Assembly: GCF_947496385.1 (NCBI RefSeq)
Contig: NZ_CANMCP010000004.1
Coordinates: 294,922-358,921, forward strand
DNA from: an uncultured Croceicoccus sp.
Lineage (GTDB): Bacteria; Pseudomonadota; Alphaproteobacteria; Sphingomonadales; Sphingomonadaceae
Direction: 5' to 3'
Length of the DNA: 64,000 nucleotides
Shown here: positions 1 through 8,661 of the stretch, one piece after another
How the letters are laid out: the number at the start of each line of letters is the position of its first letter
Numbering within the stretch: the first letter of the stretch is position 1
Position numbers and translations under genes: made by a program
Notes under the pieces: model-generated
The model's database searches: none
Told to the model about the DNA's origin: nothing
What the model saw: the letters and a program-made list of their open reading frames with translations, nothing else

Positions 1-257
1 ATGTCCAGCCCGCCAAAATCGTCCTTCGCGCGGGCGATGGCGATACCGATGTCGTCCTCCGACGCCGCATCGCCCGTCACGGCCACGGCCTGCCCGCCAT
101 CGCTGCGAATCGTATCGACGGTCGCGGCGACGTCCTCGGTCCGGTCGAAGGCGACGATCGATGCGCCCTCGCGCGCGAACAGGATCGCGCTGGCCCGGCC
201 GATGCCCGATGCCGCGCCGGTGACGATGGCGACCTTGCCGGAGAGACGCGCGCTCAT
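1..257 (-). CDS. SDR family oxidoreductase, N-terminal part (cut by window edge)
   Basis: The reverse strand reads MSARLSGKVAIVTGAASGIG, the start of a short-chain dehydrogenase with the TGxxxGIG dinucleotide-binding motif. The first 85 or so residues are present; the catalytic Tyr-Lys part lies beyond base 1. The ATG at 255-257 overlaps the stop of the upstream SDR as ATGA, so the two are translationally coupled. The plus-strand ORF over the same bases in the track is its shadow. Substrate unknown; the neighbours suggest oxidation of a hydroxyacyl or alcohol intermediate. Confidence 0.9.
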   Translation of the reverse strand, partial: MSARLSGKVAIVTGAASGIGRASAILFAREGASIVAFDRTEDVAATVDTIRSDGGQAVAVTGDAASEDDIGIAIARAKDDFGGLD

Positions 258-1018
258 ATCGTGATGCCGCCGTCGACGACCATCATCTGCCCCGTCATCC
301 ACGCGCCCGCCTGCGACGAAAGGTAGATCGCCGCGCCCGCAATATCGCGCGGATCGCCGAGCCGGCGCATGGGCGTGCGGGCGGCGGTTGCGTCGTGCAC
401 CTCTTCATCCTCCCACAGGGCGCGGGCGAAATCGGTCTTCACCACGCCGGGCGCGATCGCGTTGACCCGGACGTTATGCTTGCCGTTTTCCACCGCGTAA
501 TTGCGGACGAGCTGAAAATCCGCGGCCTTCGACACGTTATAGGCGCCGATGGTGTCCGACCCGCGCAGGCCCCCGATGCTCGACACGATGACGATGGCGC
601 CGTCCTTCTTCGCGCGCATGTCGGGGAGCGCCATCTGGCACAGCCAGTGGTTCGACAGCACGTTATTGTCGAGGATCTTGCGGAACTGGTCATCCTCGAT
701 CCCGTCCATCGACCCGTAATAGGGATTGCTCGCCGCGTTGCAGACCATGATGTCGACCGGGCCGAGATCGCTGCGCACCTTGTGCATCATGGCTTGCAAC
801 GCATCCTTGGACGAGATGCTCGCCGCGATGGGAATTGCGGTGCCCTTGCCGTGGCGTTCGTCGATTTCGCGGGCGACATCCTCGCACGCGTCCTGCTTGC
901 GGCTGCTGATGACGACTTTTGCGCCATGGGCGGCCATCTCCTCGGCGATGGCGCGACCGATCCCGCGCGAGGATCCGGTAACGACGGCGATTTTTCCGGT
1001 GAGATCGAATAGGGACAT
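254..1018 (-). CDS. SDR family oxidoreductase
   Basis: A 254-residue classical short-chain dehydrogenase. It shows the cofactor motif TGSSRGIG near residue 13, an NAA-type motif (CNAASNPYYG), the catalytic Ser (VSSIGG) and YNVSK, and ends in a VDGG stretch. The ORF extends upstream, but ATG 1018 has an AGGAG site at proper spacing and begins exactly at the SDR fold (MSLFDLTGKIAVVTG). It follows the phosphotransferase gene at 1054-2133 by 35 bases and overlaps the next SDR by four, so the three form one operon. Likely oxidises or reduces a hydroxy/keto intermediate of a catabolic route; the substrate cannot be read from sequence. Confidence 0.93.
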   Translation of the reverse strand: MSLFDLTGKIAVVTGSSRGIGRAIAEEMAAHGAKVVISSRKQDACEDVAREIDERHGKGTAIPIAASISSKDALQAMMHKVRSDLGPVDIMVCNAASNPYYGSMDGIEDDQFRKILDNNVLSNHWLCQMALPDMRAKKDGAIVIVSSIGGLRGSDTIGAYNVSKAADFQLVRNYAVENGKHNVRVNAIAPGVVKTDFARALWEDEEVHDATAARTPMRRLGDPRDIAGAAIYLSSQAGAWMTGQMMVVDGGITI

Positions 1019-1053
1019 GGGGTAAACTCCTGGCGAATAGGGAAAAAAGGGCG

Positions 1054-2133
1054 TCAGCCGCGGGCGCCGGCGGCCTGCGCGAAACGCCACGCCTGCTGCG
1101 CGAGCGGAACGAGCCGGGCCACGGTCCGCTCGGCCTCGGCGCTGGAGGCATTGCCGTCGATCATGCGCTTCTTGATACCCTGCACGATGCCGACGAGGCG
1201 GAACAGATTATACGCGAAATACCAGTTGAGATCGGGCACGTCGGTCATGCCCGTCCGCTCGCAATAGATCCGCGTTGCCGTATCGAGCGAGGGAATGCCC
1301 AGCGCGTCGAGATCGAGCCCGCCAAGCTGCGCCCCGCGGTCCCCGTGCGGCATCGCCCAGTTCATCGCGAGATAGGCAAAATCGGCCAGCGGATCGCCCA
1401 GCGTCGACAATTCCCAGTCGAGCATGGCGCGGACCGTGGCGCTGTCGGGTGCATAGATCAGGTTGTCGATGCGGTAATCGCCGTGGATGATCGCGGTGCG
1501 CCCCTGCGGCGGAAGCGTGGCCGGCAACCATTCGATCAGCTGCTCGACCTCCGCAATCTCGTCCGTCTGGGAGGCGCGATATTGCTTGGTCCAGCGGCGC
1601 ACCTGCCGTTCGAAATAATTGCCGGGCGCCCCGTAATCGCCCAGCCCCACCGCAACCGGATCGACATTGTGCAGCGTGGCGAGCGCCTCGATCATGCTGC
1701 GGTAGATCGGCCCTCGTTCCTGCGGCGTGCAATCGGGCAGGTCGCCGCGCCAGAACGTGCGCCCCTCCACCATGTCCATGACATAGAACGCCGAACCGAT
1801 GACATCGTCGTCCTCGCACAGCGCATAGGGTTTCGCGACCGGCACGTCGGTGGGATAAAGCGCGCCGATCAACCGGTATTCCCGCTCCACCGCATGGGCG
1901 GACGGCAGCAGCGGGCCGAACGGCTTGCGGCGCAGCACGTAGCGGCGTTCCGGCGTGTCGAGGCGATAGGTCGGGTTCGATTGCCCGCCGGCGAATTTCG
2001 TGATCGAGGAAAGCTGCGAAAAGCCGGCGACATGCGTCTTCAGCCAGGATTGCAGCCGCGCCTGGTCGAGTTCGGCACCGCGGCCCGCGTCCGCGCCCGT
2101 ATCGCCGCCGTTGTCTGGCCCGTCGTCCGTCAT
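1054..2133 (-). CDS. APH-family phosphotransferase (ACAD10/11 kinase-domain-like)
   Basis: A 359-residue aminoglycoside-phosphotransferase-fold kinase. The N-lobe has GGQSNPTYRL and YVLRRKPFG with the ATP-binding lysine region. The catalytic loop is HGDYRIDNLI and the metal-binding part is LDWELSTLGDPLADFAYL. This WELSTLGDP signature is that of the kinase domain of ACAD10/11 and of bacterial 4-hydroxyacyl-CoA kinases such as LvaA, rather than of antibiotic kinases. The ORF-track first residue is a TTG; ATG 2133 is preferred. Heads a three-gene minus-strand operon with two SDRs. I infer phosphorylation of a hydroxyacyl-CoA; no acyl-CoA dehydrogenase partner is visible in the window. Confidence 0.88.
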   Translation of the reverse strand: MTDDGPDNGGDTGADAGRGAELDQARLQSWLKTHVAGFSQLSSITKFAGGQSNPTYRLDTPERRYVLRRKPFGPLLPSAHAVEREYRLIGALYPTDVPVAKPYALCEDDDVIGSAFYVMDMVEGRTFWRGDLPDCTPQERGPIYRSMIEALATLHNVDPVAVGLGDYGAPGNYFERQVRRWTKQYRASQTDEIAEVEQLIEWLPATLPPQGRTAIIHGDYRIDNLIYAPDSATVRAMLDWELSTLGDPLADFAYLAMNWAMPHGDRGAQLGGLDLDALGIPSLDTATRIYCERTGMTDVPDLNWYFAYNLFRLVGIVQGIKKRMIDGNASSAEAERTVARLVPLAQQAWRFAQAAGARG

Positions 2134-2382
2134 GGTCAAAACCGTCCCATCCTCTGTCCCGTCTTAATCTGTTTGGGGATACTCTATGTTCAAATCGGGC
2201 ACGGACGCAACCCGGTACGCGCGATTATGGTCCGCCGCATCGGGCGCGAAGGGGCGATATGTTCTGCGTACACCGTCATCGGCCGTGGCTGACCTGCGGA
2301 TTGTACCGAATATTCGAAAAGGGGTTGTCGGGGTGGGCGATACTCCCTTATCCCTGTGCGCGGAATCACCGGGGGACGACTT

Positions 2383-2844
2383 ATGGCCATCGATGCGGAC
2401 ACGATCATCGCCGATCTGGTGGGGCAACGCTACCTGTCCGACTGGCTCACTGTGGATCAGCCGATGATCGACCGGTTCGCCGATGCTACCGGCGATCATC
2501 AATTCATCCATGTCGATCCGGAGCGCGCCGCGAAGACCCCGTTCGGCGGGACCATCGCGCACGGGTTCCTGCTCCTGTCCTTATTGCCCCGGTTGCAGGG
2601 GATGGCGGACCGGCCGGAGGTTCCGGGGCTTGTCATGGGGATCAATTACGGCACCGACCGCATCCGTTTCGTGCGCCCGGTGCTTGCGGGAAGCGACGTG
2701 CGCGCCGCGTTCCATGTTGCCGAGGTCACGCAAAAGGCACCCGACAGGTTTCAGCAGACCATCGATGTCGAACTGCACACCCGCGGGCAGGATGGGCCAG
2801 CCTTGATCGCGCGCTGGCTCGGGCAATTCGTGGTGAGGGGGTGA
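2383..2844 (+). CDS. MaoC family (R)-specific enoyl-CoA hydratase-like protein
   Basis: 153 residues with a hot-dog fold. The hydratase motif is DATGDHQFIHVDPERA followed by FGGTIAHGFLLLSLLP, matching the catalytic Asp/His (D-x-x-x-x-H) segment of MaoC hydratases. It probably adds water to a 2-enoyl-CoA. ATG 2383 starts a typical family N-terminus (MAIDADTI); the upstream in-frame ATG at 2356 adds nine unconserved residues. Its stop overlaps a GTG start of the phosphatase gene, so genes 2383-4642 form an operon divergent from the phosphotransferase operon. Confidence 0.9.
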   Translation: MAIDADTIIADLVGQRYLSDWLTVDQPMIDRFADATGDHQFIHVDPERAAKTPFGGTIAHGFLLLSLLPRLQGMADRPEVPGLVMGINYGTDRIRFVRPVLAGSDVRAAFHVAEVTQKAPDRFQQTIDVELHTRGQDGPALIARWLGQFVVRG

Positions 2845-3647
2845 GCGGCGGCGCGCACATGCTGCGCGACCGGCGCGTGCCATTGGAGGGCGCGCGCAAT
2901 TTCCGCGATTTCGGCGGTTATACCGGCGCGGGCGGGCGGCGTGTGCGGCGCGGCATGCTTTATCGCGCGAACCGTTTGTCGAAACTGACGCCCGGCGACA
3001 TCGCCATGCTCGACACGCTCGCCATCGGGACGGTCTTCGACCTGCGCGCCCGGCGGGAGCGGGAAGCGGACGTCACCGTGTGGACCCCGCCAGCATTGCA
3101 GACCCATCATTTTCGCCCCGGACACAAGCGCCGTTTGATCGACATGGCGATGGACTATCCCGCGACGCGCGAGGGTGCGGCGGCCCTGATGCACGATTTC
3201 TATGCCGAGATGCCCTTTACCATGGCGCATGTCTTCGGCGAGATTCTCGCCCGCATTGCCGATGGCGCGGTGCCGTGCGTGATCCATTGTTCGGCGGGCA
3301 AGGACAGGACCGGCATGGCGGCGGCGCTGATCCTCGCGGCGCTGGGCGTGTCGCGGGACGATATCGTGGCGGATTACACGCTCACCGCGCTCGCGCGGCA
3401 GGACGTTTCGGATCAGGCCCGCGCGGTTCAGGGCAGCGGATCGCGCAGCGCATTCTACGAACGATTCGGCGCCGAGGCGGTGGCGGTCCTGATGGACGCG
3501 CATCCCGATTACATCGGTGCGGCATTCGACGCGATCACGGAAAAACACGGTTCGGTCGAGGGGTATCTCGACCATCTCGACGTCAACGAAAACATGCGGG
3601 ACCGGCTGCGTGCCGCCCTGCTGATACAAGGAGAGGACACGCCATGA
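2841..3647 (+). CDS. Tyrosine-protein phosphatase (Y_phosphatase3 family)
   Basis: 268 residues from a GTG overlapping the MaoC stop (GTGA); ATG 2859 is an alternative start six codons in. The N-terminal ARNFRDFGGY motif and the P-loop HCSAGKDRTG (Cys-x5-Arg) identify the bacterial MptpB/LipA-like family of tyrosine or phosphoinositide phosphatases. Its position between a hydratase and a quinone oxidoreductase in one tightly overlapping operon is notable. The divergent operon encodes a kinase, so a role in removing a phosphate from a small-molecule intermediate rather than from protein is possible, but this is inference. Confidence 0.88.
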   Translation: MSGGAHMLRDRRVPLEGARNFRDFGGYTGAGGRRVRRGMLYRANRLSKLTPGDIAMLDTLAIGTVFDLRARREREADVTVWTPPALQTHHFRPGHKRRLIDMAMDYPATREGAAALMHDFYAEMPFTMAHVFGEILARIADGAVPCVIHCSAGKDRTGMAAALILAALGVSRDDIVADYTLTALARQDVSDQARAVQGSGSRSAFYERFGAEAVAVLMDAHPDYIGAAFDAITEKHGSVEGYLDHLDVNENMRDRLRAALLIQGEDTP

Positions 3648-4642
3648 AAGCATTACTGTCGACCGCGGTGGGCGGGCCCGAAACGCTGGAGCTGAAGGAT
3701 ATTGCTGCGCCCGAACCGGGCGAGGGGCAGCTTGCCGTCAGGGTCCTGGCCTGCGCGATCAATTACCCCGACGTGCTCATCATCGAGGACAAGTACCAGT
3801 TCAAGCCCGAACGCCCCTTCGCGCCGGGCAGCGAGATCTGCGGCGAGGTGACGGCCATCGGCGCGGGGGTAGAGGGGTGGAGTGTCGGCGACCGGCTGAT
3901 CTCGGTCACCGGGCATGGCGGGCTGGCGGAGCAGATGGTGCTCGACGCGGCAAAGGCGTTTCGCCTGCCCGGCGGGCGCGACCCGGCGGAAGGCGCGGCC
4001 TTGCTCATGACCTATGCGACCACGATCCACGCGCTGATCGACCGCGGAGAGTTGCAGGAGGGGGAAACGCTCCTCGTGCTCGGCGCGGCGGGCGGGGTCG
4101 GGCTGGCCGCCGTCGAAATCGGCAAGGCGCTGGGCGCACGGGTCGTGGCCGCCGTCTCGACCGAGGAGAAGGCACAGGCCGCGCGCGATGCGGGTGCCGA
4201 CGATGTCGTGCTCTACGGCCGCGCACCGTTCGACAAGGCGGAATCGAAGGCGCTCGCCGACAAATTCAAGGCCGCCGTGGGCAAGGGCGGCGCCGATGTG
4301 ATCTACGATCCGGCGGGCGGCGATTATTGCGAGCCGGCGCTGCGCTCCATCGCGTGGGAGGGGCGCTATCTCGTGGTCGGCTTCCCGGCGGGCATTCCGA
4401 AACTGCCGCTCAACCTGACCCTGCTCAAAAGCTGCGATGTGCGCGGCGTGTTCTGGGGCGCCTTTGCGCAGCGTGCGCCGGACCGGAACCGGGCCCACGT
4501 CGAACAGCTTTTCGCATGGTGGGAGGAGGGCAAGATATCGCCCCGGATCGACCGGACCTGGCCGTTGAAAGAGGGCGGCGATGCGATCCGTTGGCTCTCC
4601 GATCGCAAGGCGGTGGGCAAGGTGATCGTCACGCCGGGCTGA
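3644..4642 (+). CDS. Zinc-independent NADPH:quinone oxidoreductase (MDR superfamily)
   Basis: 332 residues. N-terminal GroES-like domain (NYPDVLIIEDKYQFKP, PGSEICGEV) and a Rossmann domain with LVLGAAGGVGLAAVEIGKALGA. It lacks the Cys/His/Glu zinc ligands of alcohol dehydrogenases, as in the quinone reductase/crotonyl-CoA reductase-like branch. ATG 3644 overlaps the phosphatase stop (ATGA) and is preceded by AAGGAGAGG. It ends the plus-strand operon and is followed by a hairpin terminator. Likely reduces an enone or enoyl-thioester; the substrate is unknown. Confidence 0.92.
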   Translation: MKALLSTAVGGPETLELKDIAAPEPGEGQLAVRVLACAINYPDVLIIEDKYQFKPERPFAPGSEICGEVTAIGAGVEGWSVGDRLISVTGHGGLAEQMVLDAAKAFRLPGGRDPAEGAALLMTYATTIHALIDRGELQEGETLLVLGAAGGVGLAAVEIGKALGARVVAAVSTEEKAQAARDAGADDVVLYGRAPFDKAESKALADKFKAAVGKGGADVIYDPAGGDYCEPALRSIAWEGRYLVVGFPAGIPKLPLNLTLLKSCDVRGVFWGAFAQRAPDRNRAHVEQLFAWWEEGKISPRIDRTWPLKEGGDAIRWLSDRKAVGKVIVTPG

Positions 4643-4667
4643 ACGCATTTCGGCATCCCGGCACAGG

Positions 4668-4701
4668 AAAATGGCGGCCCCTTTCGGGACCGCCATTTTT
4701 G
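4668..4701. terminator. Bidirectional Rho-independent terminator
   Basis: The arms AAAATGGCGG and CCGCCATTTT are perfectly complementary around a short loop and are flanked by A- and T-runs on the two sides. It sits between the convergent ends of the oxidoreductase (4642) and the amidohydrolase (4721), so it can stop transcription from both directions. Confidence 0.9.
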
Positions 4702-4720
4702 TTGTGCCTTCCGGACGGGT

Positions 4721-5893
4721 TCAGGCGACGGCCTGCAACGGCTGAGAGGAATAGTTCATCATCGCATAGTAATTGGTGCGATAGAACATGTCCTTTTCGG
4801 TTTCATTGAGATCGTCCATCGTCGCTTCGAACAGGCCGACGGGATCCTTCGTCCCTTCGGGATGCGGGAAATCGCTGGAGAACATGAAGAGTTCCGGCCC
4901 GGCCTCGCGGATCATGGCGCCGACGTCTTCCTTGGGGAAGGGCGTGAATTTCACCGCGCGGCGGATATAGTCCGACGGCTTCATGGCGAGCGCTTTCAGA
5001 TACTGATCCGTCTTGCCGAATGCGCGATAGGCGTAGTCGAGCCGGCGCAGGAAATCGGGCACCCATCCCGCCCCGCTTTCGATGACGCCGCCGCGAAGGT
5101 CGGGAAACCGGTCGAACACCCCGTCATAGACCATCGCGGTCAGGAATTCCTGCGGCGCAAAACACAGCGAGGTGAAATCGGCAAAGCGCAGGTTCTCGCC
5201 CCCGCCATGAATGTCGGGCGACCGTTCGCGACCATTGTTGTGATAGCCCTTGGGCTGCGTGATGGTGCCGGTGCCGATATGCACCATGAACGGGATGCTG
5301 CGATCCGACAGCATCTGCCAGAACGCATCGTGGTCGGGATGGCCGGGCGATTTGTCGCCGCACGGCATCGGCGCCACGCCCACTGCGCCGGCGCCGGCGT
5401 CGATCGCGCGCTTCGCCTCGGCAAAGGCCATGTCCGCATCGTCGAGCGGGACATAGGCCACGTTCACGAGCCGCTTGTCCCCGTCGCAGAATTTCTGCTG
5501 CGCCATGTTGGCCGCCTTCACGAGCGCATATTTGTCGCGCAGGTTTTCGGCCCGGCCCATCGCGGCGAGGCTGGCGGTGGTAAAGACGAGCTGGCTCACG
5601 AAACCATATTTGTCGAGTATGCGCGTGCGTTCGGACGTGTCGAACGCCCCGAACGCGAGCCAGCCCTTGTCCCCGCCGATGGGGTCGGCGGCGGCGGCGG
5701 CATCCGCCTCCGGATCGTGGGCGCGGCTCTTCGCCTTTTCAATAAGGCTGACCACGCGGCCCGAGGTGTCCGCCTTGTAGAGATCGCCGTATTTGTCGCG
5801 CAGATCCTCGTCGAGAAATTCGTAGATCCAGTCCGCGGTTTCCATCGTGTGGCTGTCGGCGTCGTTGATGACGCGCCCGTATTCGTAATTCAT
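4721..5893 (-). CDS. Amidohydrolase 2 family protein
   Basis: 390 residues of the ACMSD-like metal-dependent hydrolase family. It starts with MNYEYGRVINDADSHTMETA, where DADSH takes the place of the usual DxHxH metal site. It also has PFMVHIGTGTI, VIESGAGWVP and FMFSSDFPHPEGT, the C-terminal Asp-containing motif. ATG 5893 is 12 codons inside the ORF and is preceded by AAGGAGAG. Members cleave C-N or C-C bonds (decarboxylation, hydrolysis) in aromatic and terpenoid catabolism. It stands alone, divergent from a TetR regulator, with a palindrome in the shared intergenic region. Confidence 0.9.
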   Translation of the reverse strand: MNYEYGRVINDADSHTMETADWIYEFLDEDLRDKYGDLYKADTSGRVVSLIEKAKSRAHDPEADAAAAADPIGGDKGWLAFGAFDTSERTRILDKYGFVSQLVFTTASLAAMGRAENLRDKYALVKAANMAQQKFCDGDKRLVNVAYVPLDDADMAFAEAKRAIDAGAGAVGVAPMPCGDKSPGHPDHDAFWQMLSDRSIPFMVHIGTGTITQPKGYHNNGRERSPDIHGGGENLRFADFTSLCFAPQEFLTAMVYDGVFDRFPDLRGGVIESGAGWVPDFLRRLDYAYRAFGKTDQYLKALAMKPSDYIRRAVKFTPFPKEDVGAMIREAGPELFMFSSDFPHPEGTKDPVGLFEATMDDLNETEKDMFYRTNYYAMMNYSSQPLQAVA

Positions 5894-5978
5894 CGTATCG
5901 CTCTCCTTGCATCCTGCCTGCCGTTCCATCGCCGGTTTGCGTCATCCGCCGGGCCATGGAGCACGCCGCGATTATGAT

Positions 5979-5993
5979 GCACTATTAGAGTGC
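5979..5993. promoter_or_regulatory. Candidate TetR operator (inverted repeat)
   Basis: GCACTATTAGAGTGC is an inverted repeat with 5-base perfect arms (GCACT/AGTGC) and a 5-base centre. It lies in the AT-richer 124-base space between the amidohydrolase and the divergent TetR-type gene, the classic site for a self-regulating TetR repressor. A second weaker pair (GAGTG/CACTC) overlaps it at 5988-6009. Confidence 0.5.
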
Positions 5994-6196
5994 GAGTCAA
6001 GACACACTCGACGTGAATGGAGGATTTGCGTGTCCAGGGCGTATGTTTCCCAGGCTTTATGGAATTTGGATCAGGTCATTGCCCGGCCATGTCGGTGCCC
6101 GCGGAAGGTGCGGGAAACTGGCGCTTTTCCAGAGCTTGGGTAAAGGAGGGAAAGCCCCGCGCCCATCCGGCCGCGAAGGACAAAAGGACACGAGGA

Positions 6197-6805
6197 TTGG
6201 CCGAGCACGAGAGTTCCGCAAGCCAGGCCGACCGGCGCGCCCAGATCGTCGCCGCCGCCCGTGCGCAGATCGCGCAGAGCGGCACGCTGCAGCTCGGCAT
6301 CGCGCCACTGACCGAATCGCTGGGGATCAGCACGTCGCTGTTCTGGACCTATTTCGCGAATGGCGATGCGCTGGTGGCGGCAGTGTTCGGCGAGTTGATC
6401 GACGAATTGCACGCGGCCGGCCTTGCCCGTGCGGCGCGGGATGGCGATGCCGGCGATCGGTTGCTGCGTTGCGCGCGGATCTATCTGAAGTTCCTGTCCG
6501 GCGGCGGCTTGCCACTGACCTATTTCGTGCAAGGGGATGCGCTGGCCCATCTGGGCAGCCATGTGTCGGACCGGTTGCGCGCCGATCTGCGGCAATTGCT
6601 GCGCGCGCTGCGCCGGGATTTCAGCCTTTCGGTGCGCGAGGGGTTTGCATGGATCGAAATGCTCGCCGCCATTCCGGAGGAGCTGGGCCGGATGGTCGGC
6701 GCCGATGCCCTCACCCCCGACATGGCGGGCGAGATTTGCGACACGTTGATCGGCGCGGCGATCGACGCGGTTCGCCCTATTGCGCGGTCCCGTCCGCCCG
6801 CGTGA
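6197..6805 (+). CDS. TetR/AcrR family transcriptional regulator
   Basis: Helix-turn-helix region RRAQIVAAARAQIAQSG ... LTESLGISTSLFWTYFANGDALVAAVF, a TetR-type DNA-binding domain, followed by a helical ligand-binding domain of about 130 residues. The open frame reaches back to 6017, which would give a 262-residue protein with a 65-residue odd leader. A TTG at 6197 gives about 202 residues, the usual family size, so I chose it with little certainty; ATG 6089 is another option. Probably controls the divergent amidohydrolase. Its 3-prime end overlaps the convergent regulator gene by 29 bases. Confidence 0.75.
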   Translation: MAEHESSASQADRRAQIVAAARAQIAQSGTLQLGIAPLTESLGISTSLFWTYFANGDALVAAVFGELIDELHAAGLARAARDGDAGDRLLRCARIYLKFLSGGGLPLTYFVQGDALAHLGSHVSDRLRADLRQLLRALRRDFSLSVREGFAWIEMLAAIPEELGRMVGADALTPDMAGEICDTLIGAAIDAVRPIARSRPPA

Positions 6806-7640
6806 GAGCCGCGACCGCGCGGGTGCCCGCGATGACCGTCGCGAGGCAGAGCCGCGCCACGTCCCAGGAATCGTGCCGGTTCGCCGCGACCATGCCGCCC
6901 GCGCGCATGCACACCTGCGTCAGCGCCGCATTGGTCGCCTGCGCCCGCGCGTCGGGTGCCGTGCCGTCCGCGTGGATCGCGGCCAGGATCTGGCTGCGCG
7001 CGCGGGCGCTGGCGATGGCGCGTTCGTCGCGCAGCCCTTCGCGCACCTCCGGCAATTGCATCAAGGATTGCAGCAAAGGCCCGCGCAACGCCGCCTCGTG
7101 CAGATAGCCGGTAATCGACAGGACGAGCCGTTCGCGCGGATCATGGCCGCGCGGCTGGCGCGAGGGGCGCCCCGGCCCGCCCCGCCGCAATTCGCGATAG
7201 GCCAGCGCCATCAGCAATTCGCGCCGCCCGGCATAGCAATTATGGGCCTGCGCCTCGCTGATCCCCGCATCGCGGGCCACCTGGCGCAGCGAGATTTCGC
7301 GCGGGCCGCGCGTCCGCGCGATCTCCGCCGCGATGTCGAGCAGATGTTCGCGCCGGCGCGCAATGGGCATGCGCGTGCGTTTCGGCGCGGCATCCCCGCC
7401 GCCCGTTGCCACGCTGGGAAGCGGCGGCTTCTCGACCGTGTCGCGCCCCTTCGCGGACCAGAACGCGCGCGGCGGGCGCGGCACGTCCATCCGGTCGCAA
7501 AGCCGGGCGAAACCGGTGGGCGACATCCCGATCCGCGCCGCCGCCTGCGCAAGCGGCGCCTCCCACGCCAGCGCGTAAAGCTCCTCCCGCGAGGGGCGGG
7601 CGGCGGCGGATGTCACGTCGGTGTCACGGGCCTGGCTCAT
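6777..7640 (-). CDS. TetR-type regulator with an extra N-terminal HTH-like domain
   Basis: 287 residues. The N-terminal 55 residues (SREELYALAWEAPLAQAAAR, then GMSPTGFARLCDRMDVPRPP and RAFW) match a compact HTH-like module with the consensus LY..vW.epm..lA..yg.S...l.k.C....vP.PPrgyW. Then comes a normal TetR HTH (EISLRQVARDAGISEAQAHN) and a helical effector domain. ATG 7640 is used; the longer ORF start is a TTG without a ribosome site. The protein may therefore contact DNA with two different HTH units per monomer. Target genes are not evident; the aldose epimerase gene is divergent from it, 130 bases away. Confidence 0.85.
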   Translation of the reverse strand: MSQARDTDVTSAAARPSREELYALAWEAPLAQAAARIGMSPTGFARLCDRMDVPRPPRAFWSAKGRDTVEKPPLPSVATGGGDAAPKRTRMPIARRREHLLDIAAEIARTRGPREISLRQVARDAGISEAQAHNCYAGRRELLMALAYRELRRGGPGRPSRQPRGHDPRERLVLSITGYLHEAALRGPLLQSLMQLPEVREGLRDERAIASARARSQILAAIHADGTAPDARAQATNAALTQVCMRAGGMVAANRHDSWDVARLCLATVIAGTRAVAALTRADGTAQ

Positions 7641-7773
7641 GGTGGTGCCGATTATGGGCGCATTCGCCGTCTTTGCCAAATCGGATCATCCGTTTTGACG
7701 GGAGCTTTCGCGGCGCTGTCCCGTTATGGTTTCGTCTCGCCCGCCCGTCCCCGAACAAGTCCGAGAGAGCATC

Positions 7774-8661
7774 ATGACCGATCCGAGCCGCAGCGCGACC
7801 ATTTGGGGCGGGGGCATGTCCGCGCGGATCGATGCCGATGGCGCACAGCTCATGACGCTCGACGACGATGCGGCGGGGCCGCTGCTCTGGGATGGCGATC
7901 CGCAATTCTGGACCGGGCGCTCGCCGATCCTCTTTCCCGTCATTGGCTGTGTGGCCGGGAATGCCTACCGGCTCGACGGGCGCGAATATCCGATGACGAA
8001 GCATGGGTTCGCGCGCGACAATCGCTTCGCCCTCGACATGGTCGCGGCGGACCGTGCCCGTTTCACCCTCACCGAAAATGCGCGGCCCGGCGCCGACTAT
8101 CCGTTCGCGTTCGCGCTTTCCCTGACCTATGCGCTGGACGAGGGCGGGCTTTCGATGACGGCGCACATCGCCAATCGCGGCGATCGGCCCATGCCGGCGA
8201 GTTTCGGCTTCCATCCCGCCCTGCGATGGCCGCTTCCCTATGGCGGGGAGCGCGAGGACCATGCCGTGGTGTTCGCCGATGCAGAGCCTGAACCGATCCG
8301 CAGGCTGAATCCCGATGGCCTGCTTCGGGATGAACGCATTGCGACGCCGGTGGACGGCGACACGTTGATCCCCCGCGACGCGATGTTTGCAGAGGATGCG
8401 CTGATCTTCGATGCATTGCGGAGCCGGCGCGTGCTGTTCGGCGTGCCGGGGCGGACGCGGCTGGAGGTTGGCTTCGACGATTTTTCGGTGCTCGGCATCT
8501 GGACCAAACCGGGGGCGCCGTTCCTGTGCATCGAACCGTGGCAGGGCATCGCCGATCCGGTCGGCTTCGACGGCGACATTTTTGCAAAGCCCGGCATCAT
8601 GGCCATCGCGCCCGATGACACCCGCACGCTCACCATGACCATCAGGAAACGACCCGTATGA
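7774..8661 (+). CDS. Aldose 1-epimerase family protein
   Basis: 295 residues with the galactose-mutarotase-like beta-sandwich: SPILFPVIGCVAGNAYRLDG, YPMTKHGFARDNRF (the first conserved His), PASFGFHPALRWPL (second conserved His) and FLCIEPWQGIADP (catalytic Glu region). It likely interconverts the anomers of an aldose or a related sugar. ATG 7774 follows GAGAGA; the upstream ATG 7726 would add 16 residues outside the fold. The ATGA overlap with the following SDR suggests the pair acts on one sugar. Confidence 0.88.
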   Translation: MTDPSRSATIWGGGMSARIDADGAQLMTLDDDAAGPLLWDGDPQFWTGRSPILFPVIGCVAGNAYRLDGREYPMTKHGFARDNRFALDMVAADRARFTLTENARPGADYPFAFALSLTYALDEGGLSMTAHIANRGDRPMPASFGFHPALRWPLPYGGEREDHAVVFADAEPEPIRRLNPDGLLRDERIATPVDGDTLIPRDAMFAEDALIFDALRSRRVLFGVPGRTRLEVGFDDFSVLGIWTKPGAPFLCIEPWQGIADPVGFDGDIFAKPGIMAIAPDDTRTLTMTIRKRPV

